From an uncultured Eubacteriales bacterium (GTDB taxonomy: Bacteria > Bacillota > Clostridia > Monoglobales > Monoglobaceae): 5,557 nucleotides of DNA. The notes beneath the pieces were generated by a model. It saw only the letters and a list, made by a program, of their open reading frames with translations. It had not been told where the DNA came from and made no database searches. Of the stretch, positions 1 through 4,997 are shown piece by piece. How positions within the stretch are numbered: position 1 is the stretch's first letter; the number at the start of each line of letters is the position of its first letter. Both the position numbers and the translations under genes were made by a program. Where the stretch lies: positions 1 to 5,557 of the forward strand of contig URZD01000143.1 of assembly GCA_900552305.1 (NCBI GenBank). Direction: 5' to 3'.

Positions 1-1643
1 TCAAAGTCCGCCTTGTCGCGCAGCTCCACACGCTGCCTGTAAAGCTCCTGTTTTTCCTCTTTAATTACGCGCAGAGCCTCTCTGTTCGCTTTTTTCAGCT
101 CGCGCCGCCTGCCGCCGTCGCCCTTTTTGCTGCGCATACACGGCAGCTTTCCGCCGCAAAGCTCAAAATCGATTTTGTTTGTTTCCGTATCTGCCGCCAA
201 AACGCGGATTTCAACCGCCGCACCCACTGTGTAGCGTTTTCCGCCGTTTATTCCGCGCATTTCAAATCCATTTTCGTCAAGCACATATATATCGTCCTCA
301 ATCGTACGCGCCGCGACAAAGCCTTCGACCGTGTTCTCCAGCTCGACAAAAAATCCTGCGCGGGTAATATGAGTTATAATGCCGCTGAATTTTTCGCCGA
401 TTTTTTTCGCCATATACTCGGTCTTTTTCGCGTCCTTCCACGCAAATTCCGCTTCTGCCGCATTCACCTCGGACGCGGAGGACGAAACCGCCGCCGCAGT
501 CACAAACTCACGCAGTTCGGACAGCCGCCGCCCCTCAATCCGACCGTCCATGCTCTCCTTCAATATCCGATGTACGGCAAGGTCGGGATAGCGGCGTATC
601 GGCGATGTAAAGTGACAGTAATTCGCGGTCGCAAGTCCGAAATGCCCCTCATTTTTCTCGCTGTATTTAGCCTTTGACATTGTGCGCAAAACAAGGTAGT
701 TCACCACGTCAAAACGCTCCGTATCCGCCACGGATTCCAGAACGCGCTGAAAGTCCTTCGGCTTCATATCCTTTGACGGCTCAAACTCAACGCCCATAAG
801 CGTGAGAATCTCCGACAGACGGTCTATCCGTGTCATATCCGGCTTTTCATGCACACGGAAAACGCACGGCAGCTTTGCCTTTGACATATGAGCCGCCACC
901 GTTTCGTTGCATATCAGCATAAATTCCTCTATTATTCCGTTGGAAACCGTTATCGGATAGCGTTCCACCGACACGGGTTTCCCGCTCGCGTCAAGCGTGA
1001 TTTTCGATTCATGCGTTACAAAATCAATCTCGCCGCGGCGGCGCCGTTTTTTCTTTAATATTTCCGCAAGCCGTTTCATGCTTTTCAGCATCGGAACAAG
1101 GTGCGCATACCGTTTGCACAGCTCCTTATCGCCCTTCAGTATCTTTGTGACGTTGTTATAGGTCATTCGGTCGTGAGAGCGAATAAAACTCTTTGAAATT
1201 CTGTACCCTGTCATTTTCCCGCGCTGCGTAAACTCCATAAACACACTCAAAGTCAGCCGTATCTCGTTCGGACGCAGGCTGCAAAGACCGTTTGAAAGCT
1301 CAAACGGCAGCATCGGCACAACCGTATCGATAAGGTACACGCTTGTTCCGCGCAGAAAGGCAGCGTTATCAATCGCCGAGCCTTCGGTCACGTAATGCGT
1401 TACGTCCGCGATATGAACGCCCAGAATATAGCTGCCGTCCTTCGTTTTTTCAAGAGATACCGCATCGTCAAAATCCTTTGCGTCATCGCCGTCTATTGTA
1501 ATAATCAGCTTTGACGTAAGATCCTCTCTGCCCTCCGTGTCGCGCGCCGCGACCTCGGTCGGCATTTTCGCCGTCTGTCTTACCGCTGACGGCGGGAACT
1601 GCGGCATTATATGATATTTATTCAATAAATCGGTAAAATCCAT
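1..1643 (-). CDS. rnr: Ribonuclease R-type 3'->5' exoribonuclease (RNB family), C-terminal end off the window, no cold-shock domains
   Basis: This is a processive 3'->5' exoribonuclease of the RNase II/R family, acting in the cytoplasm on structured mRNA, rRNA fragments and tmRNA-tagged transcripts. 547 codons are visible and the frame is open to the left edge. The start ATG (1641-1643) has GGAGA at 1652-1656 upstream, and an in-frame TAA lies five codons before it, so no longer N-terminus is possible in this frame. The RNB signature IDGDDAKDFDDAV is at residues 50-62, with the four metal-binding aspartates D51, D57, D59 and D60. The C-terminal RNB motif HFTSPIRRYPDL is near 344-355. An S1 domain (about 418-495) follows, then a Lys/Arg-rich tail, which is typical of RNase R. 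Family members normally carry a helix-turn-helix and two cold-shock domains (about 200 residues) before this point; here only about 45 residues precede the catalytic motif. RNase II is the alternative name; the S1 plus basic tail and the neighbouring secG favour RNase R. Family assignment is certain, the exact subtype less so. Confidence 0.93.
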   Translation of the reverse strand, partial: MDFTDLLNKYHIMPQFPPSAVRQTAKMPTEVAARDTEGREDLTSKLIITIDGDDAKDFDDAVSLEKTKDGSYILGVHIADVTHYVTEGSAIDNAAFLRGTSVYLIDTVVPMLPFELSNGLCSLRPNEIRLTLSVFMEFTQRGKMTGYRISKSFIRSHDRMTYNNVTKILKGDKELCKRYAHLVPMLKSMKRLAEILKKKRRRRGEIDFVTHESKITLDASGKPVSVERYPITVSNGIIEEFMLICNETVAAHMSKAKLPCVFRVHEKPDMTRIDRLSEILTLMGVEFEPSKDMKPKDFQRVLESVADTERFDVVNYLVLRTMSKAKYSEKNEGHFGLATANYCHFTSPIRRYPDLAVHRILKESMDGRIEGRRLSELREFVTAAAVSSSASEVNAAEAEFAWKDAKKTEYMAKKIGEKFSGIITHITRAGFFVELENTVEGFVAARTIEDDIYVLDENGFEMRGINGGKRYTVGAAVEIRVLAADTETNKIDFELCGGKLPCMRSKKGDGGRRRELKKANREALRVIKEEKQELYRQRVELRDKADF

Positions 1644-1881
1644 TTCTTTTGTCTCCGTTTAAAAATTGTCTTATTCTATTATGTGCAAATTTATGTAATA
1701 ATAGTAGCCTGTTTTTTCTGTCGGCGCTGCCGCCGATAGTTGTATAATTCGAAGTCTGCCGTATTTGGCTGTTTAATAAAAATACTTTAACCGAAAGTTT
1801 AACCCGCTATGCCTGTCCGACACAACCAAAAATCCCGCAAAGTGCAAACACTCTGTAAAACGCAAGAAAACCGTAAAACGC
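1644..1881. other. Intergenic region between secG terminator and rnr start
   Basis: About 240 bases with no supported gene. It must hold the rnr promoter, because the secG terminator lies upstream of it. The best minus-strand -10 candidates are CATAAT (1678-1683) and TAGAAT (1673-1678), but neither has a good -35 at 16-18 bases, so I do not call a promoter. A hairpin at 1718-1739 (9 bp stem with one G-U pair when read on the plus strand, loop CTGC) lies about 75 bases upstream of the rnr start. On the minus strand it is followed by an A run, not a T run, so it is not a terminator for secG transcripts. Confidence 0.5.
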
Positions 1882-1883
1882 AA
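1855..1883. repeat. Short direct repeat, two copies of GTAAAACGCAA
   Basis: GTAAAACGCAA occurs at 1855-1865 and again at 1873-1883, an 18-base period. The second copy runs into the T-tract side of the secG terminator. It may be a slipped duplication just beyond the transcript end; no function is visible. Confidence 0.5.
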
Positions 1884-1908
1884 AAACCGCCCCAAAGCAT
1901 TGAGGCGG
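1882..1908 (-). terminator. Rho-independent terminator of secG
   Basis: Read on the minus strand, CCGCCTCAA (1908-1900) pairs with TTGGGGCGG (1895-1887) in a 9 bp stem with one G-U wobble and a four-base loop. It is followed by TTTTT (1886-1882) and further T-rich sequence. It sits 35 bases after the secG stop codon, so secG and rnr are largely separated at the transcript level. Confidence 0.85.
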
Positions 1909-1943
1909 CACTGCCAATTTTCAATTTTGAATTTACAGACAGA

Positions 1944-2336
1944 TTACTCAGCCTTTTTATTCGCGTCAGCATTATCCGCTGTTTTATCAGCACTGTCTGT
2001 CTTGTCCGCGCTGTCAGCCTTATCGCTGCTGTCGTTCTGCTGAGCCTGCTGTGTCTGCTGCTGAACCGCATTGCTTGCCGCGTTCTGTGCTGCCTTATCC
2101 TTGTTGATTGAGTATACCGCAAGCACGATTGAGCTTAAAACAAATAATACCGCAATAACAGACGTAACCTTTTTGAGCATAGCGTCAATCGTACGACCCT
2201 TGTTCTTTCCGAAAAAGGTTTCCGCACCGCCCGCAATAGCGCCCGAAAGTCCCTGCTGCTTGCCATGCTGCATCAAAACTACCACAATTAAAGCGATAGA
2301 GATAATAACATGAATAATAATTAAAGCAGTCTGCAT
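1944..2336 (-). CDS. secG: Preprotein translocase subunit SecG with extended low-complexity tail
   Basis: SecG is the small membrane subunit of the SecYEG channel; it helps SecA-driven protein export across the cytoplasmic membrane. The 130 residues contain two hydrophobic segments (about 3-22 and 57-76), joined by the conserved loop with MQHGKQQGLSGAIAGGAETFFG (residues 22-43, G/A-rich). The start is ATG at 2336, with AGGAGG at 2345-2350, spacing 8. SecG proteins are usually about 75-80 residues, ending soon after the second helix. This one continues with about 50 extra residues: an Ala/Asn/Gln stretch (82-101) and then repeats of the type S-A-D-K-T-D (102-121), ending KKAE. In the standard topology (both termini outside) the tail would be extracellular. 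It is transcribed from its own promoter and ends in its own terminator. SecG adjacent to rnr is a common Firmicutes arrangement. Identity is secure; the role of the tail is unknown. Confidence 0.95.
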   Translation of the reverse strand: MQTALIIIHVIISIALIVVVLMQHGKQQGLSGAIAGGAETFFGKNKGRTIDAMLKKVTSVIAVLFVLSSIVLAVYSINKDKAAQNAASNAVQQQTQQAQQNDSSDKADSADKTDSADKTADNADANKKAE

Positions 2337-2344
2337 TTTAATTT

Positions 2345-2398
2345 CCTCCTCGTTTGCATCAATGTATCTATCTTACCATAAAAAATACTTTTTTTCAA
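2345..2398 (-). promoter_or_regulatory. secG promoter and ribosome binding site
   Basis: Minus strand: -35 TTGAAA (2398-2393), a 17-base spacer, then -10 TAAGAT (2375-2370) preceded by TGG, an extended -10. Transcription should begin near 2363, giving a leader of under 30 bases that includes the strong site AGGAGG (2350-2345), 8 bases before ATG. This is a typical sigma-A housekeeping promoter. Confidence 0.8.
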
Positions 2399-2435
2399 GA
2401 GTTTTTTTAATAAATATGAATAATTTTCATCCAAC

Positions 2436-2451
2436 CGTGAAATTTTTCACG
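2436..2451. promoter_or_regulatory. 16-base palindrome CGTGAAA-TT-TTTCACG, possible operator
   Basis: Perfect 7 bp half-sites CGTGAAA (2436-2442) and TTTCACG (2445-2451) are separated by two bases. It lies about 40 bases upstream of the secG -35 and between secG and the divergent small-RNA promoter. Size and symmetry suit a dimeric helix-turn-helix regulator. A weaker symmetric element, ATGAA-5-TTCAT, lies nearby at 2417-2431. No regulator can be named. Confidence 0.4.
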
Positions 2452-2525
2452 ATATTCGCCCTGTATTTCCCGATTTTACTGCGTTTTCAGGATGTTCAGG
2501 GCGGCTTCTCTCCTACGTTCACAAA

Positions 2526-2570
2526 TTGTTCATACTAATTTTAACAATACTTAATAATTTGTTCATCAAT
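2526..2570. repeat. Direct repeat TTGTTCAT x2, 33 bases apart, in an A+T-rich 11-base-periodic tract
   Basis: TTGTTCAT occurs at 2526-2533 and 2559-2566. The distance is 33 bases, about three helical turns, so both copies face the same side of the DNA. Between them lie TTAACAAT and TTAATAAT, roughly in the same 11-base phase. The array ends 15 bases before the extended -10 (TGT TATAAT) of the candidate small RNA, which lacks a good -35. This layout suits an activator of the OmpR/PhoB type, which binds 11-base direct repeats, but the identity of any binder is inference. Confidence 0.4.
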
Positions 2571-2584
2571 TATCCTTAATTGCC

Positions 2585-2593
2585 TGTTATAAT
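2585..2593 (+). promoter_or_regulatory. Extended -10 promoter of candidate small RNA
   Basis: TGT TATAAT (2585-2593) is a consensus -10 with the TGN extension. No good -35 occurs at 16-18 bases upstream; the nearest resembling element, TTGTTC (2559-2564), is too far away. Initiation is expected around 2600-2603. The missing -35 suggests dependence on the extended -10 or on an activator bound at the upstream repeats. Confidence 0.6.
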
Positions 2594-2599
2594 TCTAAC

Positions 2600-2680
2600 T
2601 GTAGCAAATATAAAAGATTTGCTAAAAACATAACTCCCTCCCCTAATAGGCACCGTTTCCCCAAACGGTGCCCTTTTTTT
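2600..2680 (+). ncRNA. Candidate C-rich small regulatory RNA, about 80 nt
   Basis: A short plus-strand transcription unit with no reading frame of note: a consensus extended -10 upstream, then three RNA elements. First, a hairpin TAGCAAAT (2602-2609) / ATTTGCTA (2617-2624) with a 7-base A-rich loop. Second, an unpaired linker with CTCCCTCCCC (2634-2643), which contains CCTCC, the complement of the GGAGG core of Shine-Dalgarno sites. Third, a strong terminator hairpin whose loop is again CCCC. C-rich unpaired motifs that block ribosome binding sites are a known feature of Gram-positive small RNAs such as RsaE/RoxS in staphylococci and bacilli. I see no homology to a named RNA family; 6S, SRP and tmRNA do not fit. 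The transcript and its function are inferred from layout only. A leader of a lost plus-strand gene is the alternative. Confidence 0.55.
2649..2680 (+). terminator. Strong intrinsic terminator on the plus strand
   Basis: GGCACCGTTT (2649-2658) pairs perfectly with AAACGGTGCC (2663-2672) around a CCCC loop, then C and TTTTTTT (2674-2680). The T-tract fixes the direction as plus. There is no plus-strand protein gene upstream, so it most likely ends the candidate small RNA. Confidence 0.9.
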
Positions 2681-2686
2681 GAGGAA

Positions 2687-2741
2687 ATGTTTAAAAACGG
2701 ACAAAACGCCGCGTCCGCACATAAACACGAAATTTAAACAT
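2687..2741. repeat. Nested inverted repeats, ATGTTTAAA...TTTAAACAT
   Basis: Outer arms ATGTTTAAA (2687-2695) and TTTAAACAT (2733-2741) are perfectly complementary over 9 bp and 37 bases apart. Inside, CGGAC (2698-2702) pairs with GTCCG (2713-2717). The element begins 7 bases after the small-RNA terminator. The outer arms are weak A+T pairs. Function unknown. Confidence 0.4.
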
Positions 2742-2786
2742 GATTGTTTTCGGTTTTCGTATACCTAACATAAAGAGTGTACTCCT

Positions 2787-2811
2787 AAATCCGACTTTCA
2801 AAGTCGGATTT
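2787..2811. repeat. Perfect 12 bp inverted repeat AAATCCGACTTT / AAAGTCGGATTT
   Basis: Arms 2787-2798 and 2800-2811 surround a single C, so as RNA it would form a stem of about 9-10 bp with a small loop. ATCCGAC recurs once as a direct copy at 2841-2847. It has only short T runs on either strand, so it is a weak terminator at best; a palindromic binding site or a remnant of a small repeat element is equally possible. The rest of 2681-2963 shows no gene. Confidence 0.45.
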
Positions 2812-2963
2812 CCGCTTTCGCCGTGTTAAAATACACCGCAATCCGACAAAAATTACCTCTGTTTTGTCCTTTCGCAGCCAAAATTCCGTTCTTTTCAAAT
2901 TCTGCACTCCGAAAAGGATATAATTTCGGCTTTTCATCCTTTCAAGGCATTACATGAAAACCC

Positions 2964-2993
2964 AAAAATCCTACTCGCTTGAGTAGGATTTTT
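2964..2993 (-). terminator. ftsZ terminator, symmetric hairpin
   Basis: AAAAATCCTACTC (2964-2976) and GAGTAGGATTTTT (2981-2993) form a perfect 13 bp inverted repeat with a four-base loop. It begins 12 bases after the ftsZ stop. On the minus strand the stem ends in TTTTT. Because the A and T runs mirror each other, it could also stop plus-strand transcription coming from the small-RNA region. Confidence 0.88.
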
Positions 2994-3005
2994 GTTACAC
3001 TAAGT

Positions 3006-4169
3006 CTATTCCTGATTTTTGCGCAAGAACACCGGCACGTCAATGCCATCGTCGTCGTTAAACTTGCTGAAAGGACTTTCGCGAACAGGTTCCTCCGTAA
3101 CCGTTCTTGCCGGTTCCGGCTTTTTCTCGTTCATCTCCTCGCGCATTGACGCAAAGAGTCCCTTGCCCTCGTTCTGTCCAAAAAGCGACTGCGGCGCAGG
3201 TGCAGCCTTTTTGCCGCTGCCGTCAAAGCCTGTCGCGATAACGGTTACCTGAATTTCCTCGCCGAGCGATTCGTCTATAATCGCACCGATAATTATGTTC
3301 GCGTCCTTGTCAGCCGCCTCGGTAACAAGCTCGGACGCTGTCTGAATTTCCAATATTCCGAGGTCGCTGCCGCCCGTTACGTTAAGTATTACGCCCTTTG
3401 CGCCGGTAATTGTGGTTTCGAGCAGCGGACTGTTTATAGCCTTTGCCGCCGCGTCATGCGCGCGGTTTTCGCCTGTAGCCTTACCTATACCCATGTGCGC
3501 ATAGCCTGTATTCTTCATAATAGTCTTTATGTCCGCAAAGTCAAGACTGATAAGACCCGGTCTTGAAATCAGGTCGGATATACCCTGCACACCCTGTCTT
3601 AAAACATCGTCTGCCATTTTGAAGGACTCGGTTATAGGAGTTTTGTTTTCCGCAATCGAAAGGAGCTTATCGTTCGGGATTACCACAAGAGTGTCAACCG
3701 AATTTTTCAGCTTTTCAAGACCCGCAACCGCGTTCTTGGAGCGGGTTGCGCCCTCAAACCAAAACGGCTTTGTTACGATCCCCACCGTAAGTATTCCCAT
3801 TTCCTTTGCAATCTCCGCAACAATCGGAGCCGCACCTGTTCCTGTACCGCCGCCCATGCCCGCGGTAACGAATACCATATCGGCGTCCTTAATCGACACT
3901 GCAATATCCTCGCGGCTTTCCTCCGCAGCCTTCTCGCCGATTTCGGGAACTGCGCCCGCACCCAGACCCTTTGTCAGCTTTGCACCTATCTGAATTTTTT
4001 GTGTTGCGTCGGAAAGCGACAAATCCTGCTTATCCGTATTAACCGATATAAATTCAACGCACTGTATTCCCGCGTCTATCATTCTGTTTACCGCATTGTT
4101 TCCGCCTCCGCCGACACCGATTACCTTAATCTTTGCCGGGCTGGTCGTTTCTGTTTCAAACTCGAACAA
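3006..4169 (-). CDS. ftsZ: Cell division protein FtsZ
   Basis: FtsZ is the tubulin-like GTPase that polymerises at mid-cell, forms the Z ring and recruits the division machinery. The 387 residues are of normal length. Seen in order: the nucleotide-binding start GVGGGGNNAVNRM (18-30), the tubulin signature GGGTGTGAAP (106-115), KPFWFEG (134-140), the T7 synergy loop GLISLDFADIKTIM (205-218), a C-terminal subdomain to about 315, a short variable linker, and the membrane-anchor-binding tail IDVPVFLRK (376-384). The T7 loop keeps both acidic residues (D210, D213), but the Asn found in most FtsZs (N207 in E. coli) is Ser208 here. The start is TTG at 4169, with AGGAGG at 4177-4182, spacing 7; the next in-frame ATG is codon 30, inside the GTP site, so TTG must be used. 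The gene is alone in its unit: own promoter upstream, terminator 12 bases downstream. It is not preceded by ftsA; the sequence upstream is a truncated topA of foreign composition. Confidence 0.98.
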   Translation of the reverse strand: MFEFETETTSPAKIKVIGVGGGGNNAVNRMIDAGIQCVEFISVNTDKQDLSLSDATQKIQIGAKLTKGLGAGAVPEIGEKAAEESREDIAVSIKDADMVFVTAGMGGGTGTGAAPIVAEIAKEMGILTVGIVTKPFWFEGATRSKNAVAGLEKLKNSVDTLVVIPNDKLLSIAENKTPITESFKMADDVLRQGVQGISDLISRPGLISLDFADIKTIMKNTGYAHMGIGKATGENRAHDAAAKAINSPLLETTITGAKGVILNVTGGSDLGILEIQTASELVTEAADKDANIIIGAIIDESLGEEIQVTVIATGFDGSGKKAAPAPQSLFGQNEGKGLFASMREEMNEKKPEPARTVTEEPVRESPFSKFNDDDGIDVPVFLRKNQE

Positions 4170-4176
4170 AGTTATT

Positions 4177-4182
4177 CCTCCT
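4177..4182 (-). promoter_or_regulatory. ftsZ ribosome binding site that fixes a TTG start
   Basis: AGGAGG (part of AGGAGGAA, 4175-4182) lies 7 bases before TTG at 4167-4169. No ATG or GTG sits at a workable distance in frame, so the start choice rests on this site. Confidence 0.9.
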
Positions 4183-4239
4183 AACCTGTTTTCACAAAAA
4201 TAAGTTTCCTTTTTTACAAATGAAAAAATCTCTACTTAT

Positions 4240-4267
4240 ATTATAACATTAAAATTTAATTTGTAAA
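4240..4267 (-). promoter_or_regulatory. ftsZ promoter, sigma-A type with extended -10
   Basis: Minus strand: -35 TTTACA (4267-4262), a 16-base spacer, then the perfect -10 TATAAT (4245-4240) preceded by TGT. The start point is expected near 4233, giving a leader of about 64 bases. The -35 lies only about 20 bases from the end of the truncated topA, so the join between the two blocks is at or just beyond this promoter. Confidence 0.82.
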
Positions 4268-4307
4268 TACAATTTTTAAAAATTATTACAGTTTTATTAC
4301 AATTTTT
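4268..4307. other. Junction between medium-G+C block and A+T-rich block
   Basis: TopA homology ends at about 4291, while the ftsZ promoter ends at 4267; the join must lie around here. The tract is almost pure A/T. It contains a 10-base direct repeat TACAATTTTT (4268-4277 and 4298-4307) and the shorter repeat TTATTACA (4283-4290 and 4294-4301). Such repeats could support a mis-assembly or a recombination by short homology. No integrase, terminal repeat or insertion sequence is visible. Confidence 0.65.
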
Positions 4308-4948
4308 TTATTTTCGTATTTCGTTAATTTAATTGGGAACTTTTTTCTTTCCTTCTTTAAAACACAATCAACGGTCCAATATTCTTTTGGTTCAAATGCT
4401 TTAATTTCTTCTTCTTTATCACATATTAATTTTAAAGCTGCAGATTGAACTCTTCCTGCGCTAAGTCCCCATTTTACATTTTTCCAAAGTATTGGACTTA
4501 TTTCATAACCAACTAATCTATCTAAGACTCTTCTAGCTTGTTGAGCATCAACTAAATTTAAATTGATCTTTCTTGCTCCTTTGATAGATTCTTTTACAGC
4601 ACCCTTTGTAATTTCATTAAAAACTATTCTACAAGTTTCATCTTCAGAAATTTTTAAAATATTTGCTAAATGCCAAGAAATAGCCTCTCCCTCTCTATCG
4701 GGGTCGGTTGCAAGATATATTTTATCTGCTTTCTTAGCTGCTTTCTTTAATTTAGCAATTAATTCACCTTTTCCTCTTATAGTTATATACTTTGGAGTAA
4801 AATTATCTTCTATATCAACACCTAATTTACTTTTAGGTAAATCTCTAACATGCCCCATTGATGCTTCAACTGTATAATTCTTTCCTAAATACTTACTTAT
4901 TGTTTTTGCTTTTGCAGGTGACTCTACTATAACAAGATTCTGACCCAT
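4286..4948 (-). CDS. topA: DNA topoisomerase I, N-terminal 220 residues only (truncated)
   Basis: Type IA topoisomerase relaxes negative supercoils by cutting one strand. Only the first third is here: 220 residues against roughly 700 in the family. The Toprim domain is complete in its motifs: VIVESPAKAKTI (6-17, E9) and TDPDREGE (81-88, D82, D84, E86). The next segment, LVDAQQARRVLDRLVGYEISP (132-152) and WGLSAGRVQSAALKLI (160-175), is also intact. The active-site tyrosine region and the C-terminal zinc-binding domains are missing, so the product cannot be a working topoisomerase. The similarity appears to continue to about residue 218, after which come CTG (Leu) and TAA. ATG at 4948 has AGGAG at 4957-4961, spacing 8. 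It follows dprA by 49 bases, probably in one transcript. Base composition is very A+T-rich, unlike ftsZ. The cut is either an assembly join or a real deletion/fusion; I favour the former. Confidence 0.93.
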   Translation of the reverse strand: MGQNLVIVESPAKAKTISKYLGKNYTVEASMGHVRDLPKSKLGVDIEDNFTPKYITIRGKGELIAKLKKAAKKADKIYLATDPDREGEAISWHLANILKISEDETCRIVFNEITKGAVKESIKGARKINLNLVDAQQARRVLDRLVGYEISPILWKNVKWGLSAGRVQSAALKLICDKEEEIKAFEPKEYWTVDCVLKKERKKFPIKLTKYENKKIVIKL

Positions 4949-4956
4949 ACCATCAA

Positions 4957-4977
4957 CTCCTATATATTGCTTAGGAG
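4957..4977 (-). promoter_or_regulatory. Hairpin that could mask the topA ribosome binding site
   Basis: In the dprA-topA spacer the minus-strand RNA reads CTCCTA (4977-4972), nine bases, then TAGGAG (4962-4957). The second arm is the topA Shine-Dalgarno site. A 6 bp stem would hide it and could tie topA translation to ribosomes finishing dprA. The stem is short, so this is tentative. Confidence 0.35.
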
Positions 4978-4997
4978 CTTTTACCCCCCTAAAACAT

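Noticed and set aside
369..677. 102-codon plus-strand frame inside rnr
   Set aside because: It lies opposite the RNB/S1 coding region, which is intact on the minus strand; no ribosome site or homology.
1718..1739. Hairpin upstream of rnr as a second secG terminator
   Set aside because: On the minus strand the hairpin is followed by an A run rather than a T run and has an A-C mismatch; it does not fit a terminator in that direction.
1799..2122. 107-codon minus-strand frame overlapping secG and its terminator
   Set aside because: It overlaps secG out of frame, reads through the terminator hairpin, and is Arg/Thr-rich without motifs.
2526..2566. CRISPR-like repeat
   Set aside because: Only two copies of an 8-base unit with no spacer pattern or cas genes.
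2919..2924. TATAAT on the plus strand as a promoter
   Set aside because: No -35 at a usable distance and nothing to transcribe before the hairpin at 2964; likely chance in A/T-rich sequence.
3529..3993. 154-codon open frame on the plus strand inside ftsZ
   Set aside because: It is antisense to a clear ftsZ and has no family resemblance; it is a composition shadow of the G+C-containing codons opposite.
4563..4877. 104-codon hydrophobic-looking plus-strand frame inside topA
   Set aside because: The hydrophobic look comes from the complement of Lys/Glu-rich codons; topA on the other strand carries all the Toprim motifs.
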